This document shows positions 1 through 6,010 of a stretch of 18,965 nucleotides of DNA, piece after piece. A model generated the notes under the pieces. It did not search any database. It worked only from the letters and a program-made list of their open reading frames with translations, and was not told the origin of the DNA. Numbering within the stretch: position 1 is the stretch's first letter; the number at the start of each line of letters is the position of its first letter. Origin of the DNA: an uncultured Collinsella sp. (GTDB lineage: Bacteria; Actinomycetota; Coriobacteriia; Coriobacteriales; Coriobacteriaceae); contig CAADVA010000013.1 of the NCBI GenBank assembly GCA_900752345.1, forward strand, positions 1-18,965, read 5' to 3'. The translations under genes were made by a program, and so were the position numbers.

Positions 1-100
1 GATCGGCCCCGGCGTGTACGCGAGCCACAACTACGAGCGCAGCCACATGGACGGCGTGCGCAACACCTACGAGCTGGTTCGCGCCTACGTACAACGCTAG
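1..100 (+). CDS. 3' end of a probable M42-type zinc aminopeptidase (partial)
   Basis: Only the last 32 codons are in the window, read in the frame beginning at base 2 and ending at TAG 98-100. The fragment contains GPGVYASHNYERSH followed by a hydrophobic-charged helix ending in AYVQR. From memory, a Ser-His then Glu-Arg-x-His near the C-terminus followed by such a helix is like the end of M42-family metallopeptidases, where the final His is a metal ligand; this is family recall, not a search. M20 or M18 peptidases are alternatives. The gene is followed 52 bases later by a long palindrome (153-221) that could end its transcript. Confidence 0.45.
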   Translation, partial: IGPGVYASHNYERSHMDGVRNTYELVRAYVQR

Positions 101-152
101 GGGAGCAGCGGCCTCGGCTGGCACAGCAGTACCGACCGAGGCCGCCCACTGT

Positions 153-221
153 AAGTTGCGGTGAAATAGGGACTGTTTAAGCGTTTAAAACCGCCAAACA
201 GTCCCTATTTCACCGCAACTT
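153..221. repeat. GGGAC-core palindrome, copy A1
   Basis: Perfect 26-bp inverted repeat: arms 153-178 and 196-221, 17-base loop. The arm begins AAGTTGCGGTGAAATAGGGA. It lies between the converging 3' ends of the peptidase (+) and the HipA-like gene (-), so it could stop transcription from both sides, although no long T-run follows. The same arms recur at 1679-1747, and a diverged copy lies at 12781-12850. Reading + strand, the loop is AGCGTTTAAAACCGCC-like; in copy A2 the loop is the reverse complement of this, so the two copies are in opposite orientation. Confidence 0.9.
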
Positions 222-235
222 AGGGGGCAGTGCTG

Positions 236-1609
236 TTATCGCTGCACGTGCCGTAGCACCTCAACGGCGGCGCTTACCTCTATCGTGCGGCGCTCGAGAC
301 CGCGGCGGATGGCCTTGAGGCGATTGCCTGCTGTTGCCCATGCGCTTTGTGAGAGGATTTCGACTGCCTCGTCGACGAACCCATCGAGATGCGACGCATC
401 GAACCAATCGAGCGAGTCAGCAAATGCTAGCTGAGTGGAAGGGTCCGGACCAAACGGTTTGGCGGCAAATCCAAACTCCCCGGCAACGAGCACGGCGGTT
501 GGCACGTTGTACCACAGGCAATTGCCACTATCGAACAGCGGTGCAGGCCGCATTTCCAGCGTGTCGACATTGCGGATGATGCCGAAGTTTCGCCAGTGGC
601 GGTCGCTGTTGGCCAGGAGGGCATCGCAGACAATCATCTGCGACATGGATTCTCTTACCGTGGCTTCGTCAGCCCCGTGTCTGCCAAGAAAGCGACAGTA
701 TCGATCGTATGTTGAGTTTCCTCGCTGGCCACCGAGTGCGTCCCTGATATAAGCGGCCGGCACGTATTCCTCACGGCCATTAAGAAAGTCATCGCATAGG
801 CATACGGGCCCGTCGAACATGCGCTCGACCGTATAGGGAACAAACTCACCTTTGGATAGCAGACGCCGATATAGAGCTGTTGCAACCGCCTCGTTAAACG
901 GTCGCTGATCGTCCATTCCGCATCCTTTAACCAGGATGCGAACGCCATTGCGGATCATCCAGGATTTGGGGAGCTCGCCCTCGGACGTATTGTCAGGATT
1001 TTTGAGTCCGATGCCCTCAAGCCAGCCTGAACGATGCTCGGGTGCCGACCGTTCAAAATTGTTTTCGAAGTAATTGAGGTGCTGCCAATTGAGCTCGTCG
1101 CAGTCGACCGGTCTTAGCCAATAGCAATCCGAAAGCGAAAAACCCAGGCAACGAACGGGCACTTCAATACCGCTGTCAATTCCCAGCTCGCGATAGCGCG
1201 AGATGAGTCCGGGGCGGACGTCGGGCACCGACCGGTGACTCCACCACGTGTTGAGTGCTCGTTTATTCACCGTTGGAGAAGAACTCGAGCACGTGCCAAA
1301 CGGCATCCTTCGTGCATCGAGTATGTCGGCAATTTCAAAGGAAAACTCGCGCGTTGGATCAAACGAGACATGCGCGACCTCGTGGTCGGCTGACATCAAC
1401 GTGAACTTGCGCCCTACGTCAGCTGCGGGACGGCGCCCACGCTTACGGACCTTTTGATAACCAATCGCGGAATCGTACTGAACCATTTTCCGCCCACCGA
1501 CGATATCGCACGCGAGCGTTCCCGATGCAGCCAGTTGCGATATACGGGCCTTCGTAACGCCCAGCAGGCGCGCGGCGTCACCCATGGTTATATAGTTGAA
1601 AGTACTCAT
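236..1609 (-). CDS. HipA-like Ser/Thr kinase with fused N-terminal HTH domain
   Basis: A 457-residue protein. Residues about 8-45 (MGDAARLLGVTKARISQLAA) form an excisionase/MerR-like helix-turn-helix. The middle carries the SLSDCYWLRP signature I associate with stand-alone HipA-like proteins. The C-terminal half is a HipA-type kinase fold with an ATP-site lysine in ILVKG, a glutamate in FNEAVATAL, the catalytic loop DALLANSDRHWRNFG and the metal-binding DSG. The key catalytic residues look intact, so an active kinase is predicted; its substrate is unknown (HipA and HipT phosphorylate aminoacyl-tRNA synthetases). No separate HipB-type antitoxin lies beside it, so the fused HTH may provide DNA binding and autoregulation. 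The ATG at 1609 is preferred because GAGGTG lies upstream and the predicted promoter (1632-1660) overlaps the longer ORF start at 1660. GC is visibly lower than its neighbours and codon use is looser, suggesting transfer. Toxin function is inference. Confidence 0.8.
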   Translation of the reverse strand: MSTFNYITMGDAARLLGVTKARISQLAASGTLACDIVGGRKMVQYDSAIGYQKVRKRGRRPAADVGRKFTLMSADHEVAHVSFDPTREFSFEIADILDARRMPFGTCSSSSPTVNKRALNTWWSHRSVPDVRPGLISRYRELGIDSGIEVPVRCLGFSLSDCYWLRPVDCDELNWQHLNYFENNFERSAPEHRSGWLEGIGLKNPDNTSEGELPKSWMIRNGVRILVKGCGMDDQRPFNEAVATALYRRLLSKGEFVPYTVERMFDGPVCLCDDFLNGREEYVPAAYIRDALGGQRGNSTYDRYCRFLGRHGADEATVRESMSQMIVCDALLANSDRHWRNFGIIRNVDTLEMRPAPLFDSGNCLWYNVPTAVLVAGEFGFAAKPFGPDPSTQLAFADSLDWFDASHLDGFVDEAVEILSQSAWATAGNRLKAIRRGLERRTIEVSAAVEVLRHVQR

Positions 1610-1624
1610 CTGCTGCATCACCTC

Positions 1625-1677
1625 GTTAAGTATTCTAATCGTTAAATATAGCAAGCACAAACATCATAATACTTAAC
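1625..1677. promoter_or_regulatory. Inverted-repeat operator candidate over the hipA promoter
   Basis: GTTAAGTATT at 1625-1634 and its exact reverse complement AATACTTAAC at 1668-1677 flank the promoter. GTTAAATATA at 1641-1650 is a third, 8-of-10 match in the same orientation as the first. The proximal element overlaps the end of the -10 box and the predicted start; the distal one lies upstream of the -35. This arrangement suits repression by the protein's own HTH domain, possibly with looping. Binding is inferred. Confidence 0.5.
1632..1660 (-). promoter_or_regulatory. Candidate promoter of the HTH-HipA gene
   Basis: On the minus strand TTGTGC (1660-1655), a 17-base spacer and TAGAAT (1637-1632, five of six matches to TATAAT) precede the gene. 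A start near 1625 would leave a leader of about 15 bases containing GAGGTG. The -35 is weak, so activation or low basal expression is possible. Confidence 0.5.
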
Positions 1678-1678
1678 A

Positions 1679-1747
1679 AAGTTGCGGTGAAATAGGGACT
1701 GTTTAGCGGCTTGAAACGCTTAAACAGTCCCTATTTCACCGCAACTT
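1679..1747. repeat. GGGAC-core palindrome, copy A2
   Basis: Perfect 27-bp inverted repeat (1679-1705 and 1721-1747) with a 15-base loop. The arms are identical to copy A1 over 26 bases. The loop is the reverse complement of the A1 loop with few differences, so the element is inverted relative to A1. It sits 14 bases past the mnmA stop and just upstream of the hipA promoter region, where it may separate mnmA transcription from hipA. Both A1 and A2 are followed, after the same 7-base gap past the arm, by AGTGCTGTTAT (229-239 and 1755-1765). Confidence 0.9.
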
Positions 1748-1761
1748 ATCGAGGAGTGCTG

Positions 1762-2862
1762 TTATTTGATGGCGCCGGTCACGGTGCCGCCGCCCAGGAT
1801 GACGTCGCCGCGGTAGACGACGACGGCCTGGCCGGGGGCGATGGCTCGTTGCGGCTCGTCAAAAGTCAGCAGAATTTGCCCGTCGGCGCCACGTGTAAGG
1901 GTCGCTGCCTGGTCTTTCTGGCGGTAGCGGTACTTGGCGCCCACGCGAATGCCGCCGGCATTGAGCTCGGCCTCCATGCGGTCGGCGGGGGCGCTCCAGA
2001 TCCAGTCGTTGGCCGTGAGCGCTGTGGCCGTCAGGTCCTCGGCCTCGCCCAGATGCACAATGTTGTTGGCGGCATCGACGCCCGTTACGTACACGGGATG
2101 CGCCATCGCGACGCCCAGGCCCTTGCGCTGGCCGATGGTATAGCGCAGCGCGCCATTGTGGCGCCCGACCACGCTGCCGTCGCGCCACACAATATCGCCC
2201 GGTGCAGCGGCATGTCCGCAGCGGCGCTCGATATAGCCCGCGTAGTCGCCGTCCGCGATAAAGCAGATATCCTCGCTCTCGGCCTTCTTGGCGTTGATGA
2301 AGCCCTGCTCGGCGGCAATGCGGCGCACGTCGCGCTCTTTGTCCAGCCCGGCCAGCGGAAAGATCGTGTGTGCCAGACGTTCTTGCGTGAGCGAATACAA
2401 AAAGTAACTCTGGTCCTTCTTGGGGTCCTCGCCACGGTGCAACTGCCAGGTGCCGTCGGATGCCTGACTCGTTTTGGCGTAGTGACCTGTGGCGATGTAG
2501 CCGCAGCCCATGTCCAGCGCCGCATCGAGCAACGCGCCAAACTTAATATGGCGGTTGCAGATGATGCATGGGTTGGGCGTCAGCCCCTCCTGGTAGGCAG
2601 TCACGAAGCGCTCGATAACGTCGTGGTCGAAGGTTTGCTGCAGGTCGAGCACATGGTGGGGTATCCCCAGGCGCTCGGCGACGGCCTTTGCATCGGCGAT
2701 GTCGCTGTCGACTTTGCTCATGCCCGTGACGGAATCGGGCGCGGGACAGGTGAGGCGCATGGTGGCACCGACGCATTCGTAGCCCTGGCTTTTGAGCAGG
2801 TACGCGGTCACGCTGGAATCGACACCGCCGCTCATGGCGACGAGCACGCGCTTGTTGTGCAT
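1762..2862 (-). CDS. mnmA: tRNA-specific 2-thiouridylase MnmA
   Basis: A 366-residue protein, the usual length of MnmA, which adenylates and thiolates U34 of Lys, Glu and Gln tRNAs using persulfide sulfur passed on from a cysteine desulfurase. The N-terminal PP-loop SGGVDSS is at 11-17. The first catalytic cysteine is Cys102 in CNRHIKF, and the second is Cys200 in SEDICFI, matching the two active-site cysteines of the E. coli enzyme. KKDQSYFLY and the RYTIGQRKGLG region are also present, followed by the C-terminal beta domain. The ATG at 2862 is chosen because MHNKRVLVAMSGG is the family N-terminus and AAGGAG lies 9-10 bases upstream; in-frame codons further upstream run through a terminator hairpin. 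It lies downstream of cysK on the same strand, separated by a terminator-like hairpin. Confidence 0.97.
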   Translation of the reverse strand: MHNKRVLVAMSGGVDSSVTAYLLKSQGYECVGATMRLTCPAPDSVTGMSKVDSDIADAKAVAERLGIPHHVLDLQQTFDHDVIERFVTAYQEGLTPNPCIICNRHIKFGALLDAALDMGCGYIATGHYAKTSQASDGTWQLHRGEDPKKDQSYFLYSLTQERLAHTIFPLAGLDKERDVRRIAAEQGFINAKKAESEDICFIADGDYAGYIERRCGHAAAPGDIVWRDGSVVGRHNGALRYTIGQRKGLGVAMAHPVYVTGVDAANNIVHLGEAEDLTATALTANDWIWSAPADRMEAELNAGGIRVGAKYRYRQKDQAATLTRGADGQILLTFDEPQRAIAPGQAVVVYRGDVILGGGTVTGAIK

Positions 2863-2891
2863 GGGGAGGTTCTCCTTGGTGGCATGTGGCC

Positions 2892-2930
2892 AAAAAAGAA
2901 AAGCGGCGCGGGAGGCTGGTTCCGCGCCGC
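2892..2930 (-). terminator. Intrinsic terminator after cysK, possible mnmA leader attenuator
   Basis: Read on the minus strand, GCGGCGCGG (2930-2922), a 10-base loop and CCGCGCCGC (2911-2903) are followed by TTTTCTTTTTT. The 9-bp GC-only stem plus U-tract is a textbook Rho-independent terminator. It ends only about 30 bases before the mnmA start codon, so any mnmA transcript starting upstream must pass through it. Confidence 0.85.
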
Positions 2931-2934
2931 AGAC

Positions 2935-2943
2935 ATTGTAGCA
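2935..2943 (-). promoter_or_regulatory. Candidate extended -10 promoter for mnmA
   Basis: Minus strand TGCTACAAT: a TGn extension plus TACAAT (five of six matches) at 2940-2935, with no good -35 at 17 bases. The predicted start, near 2929, coincides with the base of the terminator hairpin at 2930-2903. Confidence 0.45.
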
Positions 2944-3044
2944 AGTTCGGACGTCTAGTGGGGCGCCCTGATGGGATGGGCTCAGGCTGCCGGGAGAGAG
3001 AGGAGACCGGCTCGTCCCTGGGCTCAACCTATGGGCGACAGACC

Positions 3045-3983
3045 TTAGTCCTGGAACAGTGCCGTGGACAGGTAGCGCTCACCGGTATCGGCGAGCAGCG
3101 CCACGATGGTCTTGCCCTCGTTCTCGGGACGCTTGGCCAGCTGCAGTGCGGCCCACACGGCGGCGCCGGACGAAATGCCCACGAGCACGCCCTCCTTGTG
3201 GCCCACGGCGCGGCCGGTGGTAAAGGCGTCGTCGTTCTCGACGGGGATGATCTCGTCATAGATCTGGGTGTCGAGTACGTCGGGCACAAAGCCGGCACCG
3301 ATACCCTGGATCTTGTGCGGGCCGGCCTGGCCCTTGGAGAGCACCGGGGAGGTGGCGGGCTCGACGGCGACGACCTGAATCTCGGGGTTCTGCTCCTTGA
3401 GGAACTCGCCCACGCCGGTCACGGTACCACCGGTGCCAACGCCGGCGACGAAGATGTCGACCTTGCCGTCGGTGTCGTCCCAGATCTCGGGGCCGGTCGT
3501 GGCCTTGTGAATGGCGGGGTTGGCGGGGTTTACAAACTGGCCGGCGATGATGCTGTTGGGAGTCTCCTTCTGCAGCTCCTCGGCCTTGGCGATAGCGCCC
3601 TTCATGCCCTTGGAACCGTCGGTGAGTACGAGCTGTGCGCCATATGCCTGCATAAGCTTGCGGCGCTCGACGGACATGGTCTCGGGCATGGTGATGATCA
3701 CCTTGTAGCCGCGGGCGGCCGCCACCGAGGCGATGCCGACGCCGGTGTTGCCGCTCGTGGGCTCGATGATGGTTTAGTCGCCGCCGCGCACAAGCTTGCC
3801 GGCCTTCTCGGCCTCGTCGATCATGTTCTTGGCGACGCGGTCTTTGACGGACCCGGCGGGGTTGAAGTATTCCAGCTTGACGAGCACGCGGGCCTTGAGG
3901 TCCTCATCGGCCTCAAAGTGAGTGAGCTCCAGAAGCGGAGTGTGGCCGATAAGCTGATCGATGGACGTGTAAACATTGCTCAT
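3045..3983 (-). pseudogene. cysK: Cysteine synthase (O-acetylserine sulfhydrylase) with an in-frame TAA
   Basis: PLP-dependent enzyme converting O-acetylserine and sulfide to cysteine. The frame from ATG 3983 to the final TAA at 3045-3047 gives 312 codons, the normal CysK length, but codon 70 (3776-3774) is TAA. Before it are the family start (IGHTPLLEL) and NPAGSVKDR with the PLP lysine at 47. After it come [11 protein letters not shown], the substrate-binding loop, then KTTGPEIW, VGTGGT for PLP phosphate, [14 protein letters not shown] and GERYLST. No other lesion was seen. The residue before TIIEP is variable; TAC to TAA is one possible single-base origin. GGAGG lies 6 bases before the ATG. 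The 69-residue N-terminal product could not work; reinitiation at GTG 3725 would lack the lysine. A sequencing error, a recent mutation or readthrough are all possible. Confidence 0.9.
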
Positions 3984-4047
3984 GGTGAACCTCCAAAGTG
4001 TTCAAATGACTGGATACCGTGTGGTTTTACGGTGCGTGTAGCAGCGA

Positions 4048-4068
4048 AACCCATAAACCTTATGGGTT
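4048..4068. promoter_or_regulatory. 21-bp palindrome in the cysK leader, operator candidate
   Basis: AACCCATAA and its exact reverse complement TTATGGGTT are separated by ACC. The site is 65 bases upstream of the cysK ATG and just downstream of the predicted cysK start site, inside the cysK/Rrf2 divergent region. This is a good position for a repressor such as the neighbouring Rrf2 protein, though the sequence does not show which factor binds. On the + strand it is followed by TTCTTTTT and could also form a weak terminator. Confidence 0.5.
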
Positions 4069-4090
4069 GTTCTTTTTGCTGTTGGCAAGC

Positions 4091-4119
4091 ATAGTAGACA
4101 GTAAAGCCTAGTAACGCAA
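4091..4119 (-). promoter_or_regulatory. Candidate cysK promoter
   Basis: On the minus strand TTGCGT (4119-4114), a 17-base spacer and TACTAT (4096-4091) give a weak sigma-70-like match. A start near 4084 would put the 21-bp palindrome at about +16 to +36. Confidence 0.35.
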
Positions 4120-4236
4120 TAGGAAATAGAAGATTATTACGAGTCGATTAACCAGCTTGACGGGAATAGGTATTTTCAAAACCAATTTTTCGGCTAGAAT
4201 TTCTACGAATTAACAGACCGAAAGGCAGCAATATAT

Positions 4237-4665
4237 ATGTTGGTTTCCACAAAGGGCAGATATGCCCTGCGCGTTATGGTCGACCTGGCCGAGCACCAGG
4301 CGGCGGGCCGCATTCCCCTCAAAGAGATCGCCGCGCGTCAGGGGATTTCGGAGAAATATCTGGAGAACATTTTGGCCACGCTCGTGCGCGCCAATATGCT
4401 CTCGGGCATGCGCGGCAAGGGTGGCGGCTATGTGCTCACGCGCCCGCCCGAGCAGTACACGGTGGGCGAGATCTTGCGCCTGACCGAGGGCAGCCTGGCG
4501 CCGGTAGCATGCCTGGACGGCGACTGCAAGGGTTGTTCGCGTTCGGATGAGTGCCCCACACTCGACGTGTGGAAGAACCTGGACAAGCTCATCAATGACT
4601 ACCTCGACGGCGTGACGCTCGATGCACTCGTCGCCCCCAACGAGGGCTACGACTACGTCATCTAG
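4237..4665 (+). CDS. Rrf2/IscR-family transcriptional regulator
   Basis: A 142-residue protein, typical for Rrf2. It starts MLVSTKGRYALRVMVDLA, the conserved family N-terminus, and has a winged HTH at about 25-65 (IPLKEIAARQGISEKYLENI, wing RGKGGGYVL). The sensor segment has four cysteines in the pattern C-x4-C-x2-C-x5-C (ACLDGDCKGCSRSDECPT, about 89-106), compatible with an Fe-S cluster as in IscR or NsrR; cysteine-responsive CymR proteins lack such a set. It is divergent from cysK across 253 bases, so control of cysteine synthesis or Fe-S/sulfur status is likely but inferred. Only a weak AAAGG precedes the ATG. A terminator follows at 4735-4771. Confidence 0.92.
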   Translation: MLVSTKGRYALRVMVDLAEHQAAGRIPLKEIAARQGISEKYLENILATLVRANMLSGMRGKGGGYVLTRPPEQYTVGEILRLTEGSLAPVACLDGDCKGCSRSDECPTLDVWKNLDKLINDYLDGVTLDALVAPNEGYDYVI

Positions 4666-4674
4666 CCCCACCTG

Positions 4675-4705
4675 CCATTTGGGGACGGGGCAGAAATGGT
4701 AGATT
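4675..4705. repeat. Half or relic copy of a GGGAC-type element
   Basis: CCATTT (4675-4680) and AAATGG (4694-4699) enclose GGGGACGGGGCAG, followed by TAGATTTT. It has the GGGACGG head seen in the two large palindromes at 5841 and 16753 but no matching second arm, so it looks like a solo or decayed unit. It lies directly after the Rrf2 stop codon. Confidence 0.5.
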
Positions 4706-4734
4706 TTCTTGCCCTCTGAGGCTTGACAAATGAC

Positions 4735-4771
4735 AAGGCCGCCCGTCGTTGCGATGGACGGCCTTCGTTTT
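4735..4771 (+). terminator. Intrinsic terminator between convergent rrf2 and membrane-protein genes
   Basis: AAGGCCGCCC (4735-4744) pairs with GGACGGCCTT (4756-4765) with one mismatch and an 11-base loop, followed by CGTTTT. It serves the + strand; the minus side has only a poor T-run (GTCATTT) but may be weakly bidirectional. Confidence 0.75.
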
Positions 4772-4802
4772 GGCGTGTTGTGGCGGTCCGTATCCGGTTG
4801 CT

Positions 4803-5168
4803 TTAGTTCCTGGCGATGCTGTCGAGAATGCTGCGCATGATGGATACCAGGATGCTGCCCATAAAGGCCGATCCAAAGCCGGCAATGGAGATACCCGCGC
4901 CCAACAGATTGACCGACAGGTAGCTGGCCAGCTCGAGCATAAAGCTGTTGACTACGAGCTGAAAAATACCAAGCGTGATAATAGTGAGCGGCAGCGAGAT
5001 GACCGTCAGGAACGGCTTGACGAGCGAGTCGACGATGTTGAGGAACAGTCCCACGAAGGCAAAGCAGACCCAGGCGTCGGCCATGCCGAAGGGCTGAATG
5101 CCGGGGACGAGAAACGTTGCAATCGCGATGGCGATTGAGGTCAAAAGCCAGTTGAGCAAAAAGCGCAT
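4803..5168 (-). CDS. Phage-holin-4/YvlD-like four-helix membrane protein
   Basis: A 121-residue, strongly hydrophobic protein with four predicted membrane segments (about 4-22, 30-47, 53-75 and 88-113). The motifs NIVDSLVKPFLTVISLPLTIITLGIF and the following LVVNSFML are hallmarks of the family named phage holin family 4 (YvlD-like), common single-copy chromosomal proteins in Gram-positive bacteria. Despite the name there is no phage context here. In Bacillus yvlD belongs to an envelope-stress operon; a role in envelope homeostasis is only a family-level guess. AAAGGA lies 8 bases before the ATG. It is monocistronic, converging with rrf2. Confidence 0.9.
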   Translation of the reverse strand: MRFLLNWLLTSIAIAIATFLVPGIQPFGMADAWVCFAFVGLFLNIVDSLVKPFLTVISLPLTIITLGIFQLVVNSFMLELASYLSVNLLGAGISIAGFGSAFMGSILVSIMRSILDSIARN

Positions 5169-5437
5169 GGTGGGAATCCTTTCTTGCGCATGGCGTGGTG
5201 AGGGGGCGTGAGGGGCACATGCCTTTGCAACTCGGATAGATGCGCGGTCTCGGCCCTGTTCGGCCGCCCATTGTCTCAGATATTCGTGGAGCTTGCGTGC
5301 GCATTCGGTTTCAAAACGGCGTTCGTCCTAGAAAATGTGCCGCTGGCAGAGAGTCTTGTCGCTTTAGTTTGGTGGTGTGCTAAACTGCTACGGGCAAAAG
5401 CCACAGGCGTTGCCCTATTGCATAGAACGGGCGAGCG
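5169..5437. other. Divergent intergenic region between membrane protein and yerC-like gene
   Basis: The full gene-free gap is 5169-5491. Apart from the candidate promoter at 5356-5386 and the small ORF at 5438-5488, I see no RNA gene, long repeat or strong hairpin. Overlapping ORFs here have no recognisable protein features. A promoter for the membrane protein must lie in the left part but none stands out. Confidence 0.5.
5356..5386 (+). promoter_or_regulatory. Candidate promoter of the YerC-like gene
   Basis: TTGTCG (5356-5361) and TAAACT (5381-5386) are separated by 19 bases, slightly long. The resulting leader of about 100 bases carries the 16-codon ORF at 5438-5488. Confidence 0.35.
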
Positions 5438-5488
5438 ATGCCCGATGTCAGTATCAACTTCGATGCCTTTTGGCGGGTTTGGCGGTGA
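5438..5488 (+). CDS. 16-codon upstream ORF MPDVSINFDAFWRVWR, leader peptide candidate
   Basis: ATG 5438 to TGA 5486-5488, ending three bases before the ATG of the YerC-like gene. Two tryptophan codons fall in the last five sense codons. The GGGCGAG upstream is a poor but possible ribosome site. The close spacing would allow translational coupling, and the Trp codons recall attenuator leader peptides next to a TrpR-fold gene. It may equally be chance: the region is GC-rich and the ORF is short. Confidence 0.3.
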   Translation: MPDVSINFDAFWRVWR

Positions 5489-5491
5489 TCG

Positions 5492-5791
5492 ATGAATATC
5501 GAGAACATGTTTGACAAGCCTGATGTCAAGCAGCTGGTCCACGCATTTAGCCTTTTGGACGACGAGAAAGATATCCAAGCGTTTTTGACCGATATCTGCA
5601 CGCCGCGCGAGATTTGCGATCTATCGCAGCGTCTGCAGGTCGCGCGTTACCTGGACGAGGGCGAGCCCTATGTCGAGGTTCAGGCCCGTACCGGCGCTTC
5701 GTCCACCACGGTGAGCCGTGTGTCCAAGGCGCTCAACGGCGAGTACGGTGGCTATCGCAAGATCCTCATTAAGCTGGAGGATGGCGAGTAA
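5492..5791 (+). CDS. YerC/YecD-family TrpR-related DNA-binding protein
   Basis: A 99-residue protein matching the YerC/YecD family, members of the Trp repressor superfamily. An N-terminal helical region is followed by the DNA-binding part: TPREICDLSQRLQVARYLDEG, then YVEVQARTGASSTTVSRVSKAL as the helix-turn-helix, ending YGGYRKIL. The family binds DNA but its regulated genes and any ligand are unclear; no trp genes are visible nearby. Only a weak GGCGGTG precedes the ATG. The gene is followed by a strong terminator at 5815-5842. Confidence 0.9.
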   Translation: MNIENMFDKPDVKQLVHAFSLLDDEKDIQAFLTDICTPREICDLSQRLQVARYLDEGEPYVEVQARTGASSTTVSRVSKALNGEYGGYRKILIKLEDGE

Positions 5792-5814
5792 GCCGCGCCA
5801 AAAACGAATTGTGC

Positions 5815-5842
5815 AAAACCGCTCCTCCGGGGGCGGTTTTTT
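5815..5842 (+). terminator. Intrinsic terminator of the YerC-like gene
   Basis: AAAACCGCTCC (5815-5825) pairs with GGGGCGGTTTT (5830-5840) with one G-T pair, and T-run 5837-5842 follows. The last two T bases are also the first bases of the next palindrome. Confidence 0.9.
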
Positions 5843-5927
5843 GATCCCTTGGGGACGGAGGAAAACGGATCACCGGGTTAGACAGACCCCCTCGGTGATC
5901 CGTTTTCCTCCGTCCCCAAGGGATCAA
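5841..5927. repeat. GGGAC-core palindrome B
   Basis: Perfect 34-bp inverted repeat (5841-5874 and 5894-5927) with a 19-base loop. The arm holds CTTGGGGACGGAGGAAAACG and ends in GGATCACC. It has no coding capacity. It abuts the terminator of the yerC-like gene and precedes addB. It shares only the GGGAC(GG) head with the other palindromes, so it belongs to a different sequence subfamily of the same design. Confidence 0.9.
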
Positions 5928-6010
5928 ATCTGTTGGCGTGGGGCAAATCTGTCCGCTTGGGCGGGTAGGATGGATACATTGATTATTGCGAACAGTTTGA
6001 GCGGAGGACC

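Noticed and set aside
153..1747. CRISPR array or insertion sequence formed by the repeated 26-mers
   Set aside because: Only two close copies, palindromic with loops, no regular spacers and no transposase between them.
1711..2958. 415-codon ORF on the + strand antisense to mnmA
   Set aside because: No recognisable domain; rich in Gly, Ala, Val and His as expected from the complement of a GC-rich gene, and mnmA on the other strand is unmistakable.
2886..4094. 402-codon + strand ORF across cysK
   Set aside because: Low-complexity Gly/Leu/Asp composition, no ribosome site, opposite to cysK; a shadow of GC-rich codons.
4803..5168. Prophage remnant suggested by the holin-family name
   Set aside because: No lysin, phage structural, integrase or att-like sequences nearby; this family is commonly chromosomal.
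5208..5578. Small ORFs of about 95-100 codons in the region before yerC
   Set aside because: No ribosome sites or recognisable features, and they overlap the promoter and start of the YerC-like gene on both strands.
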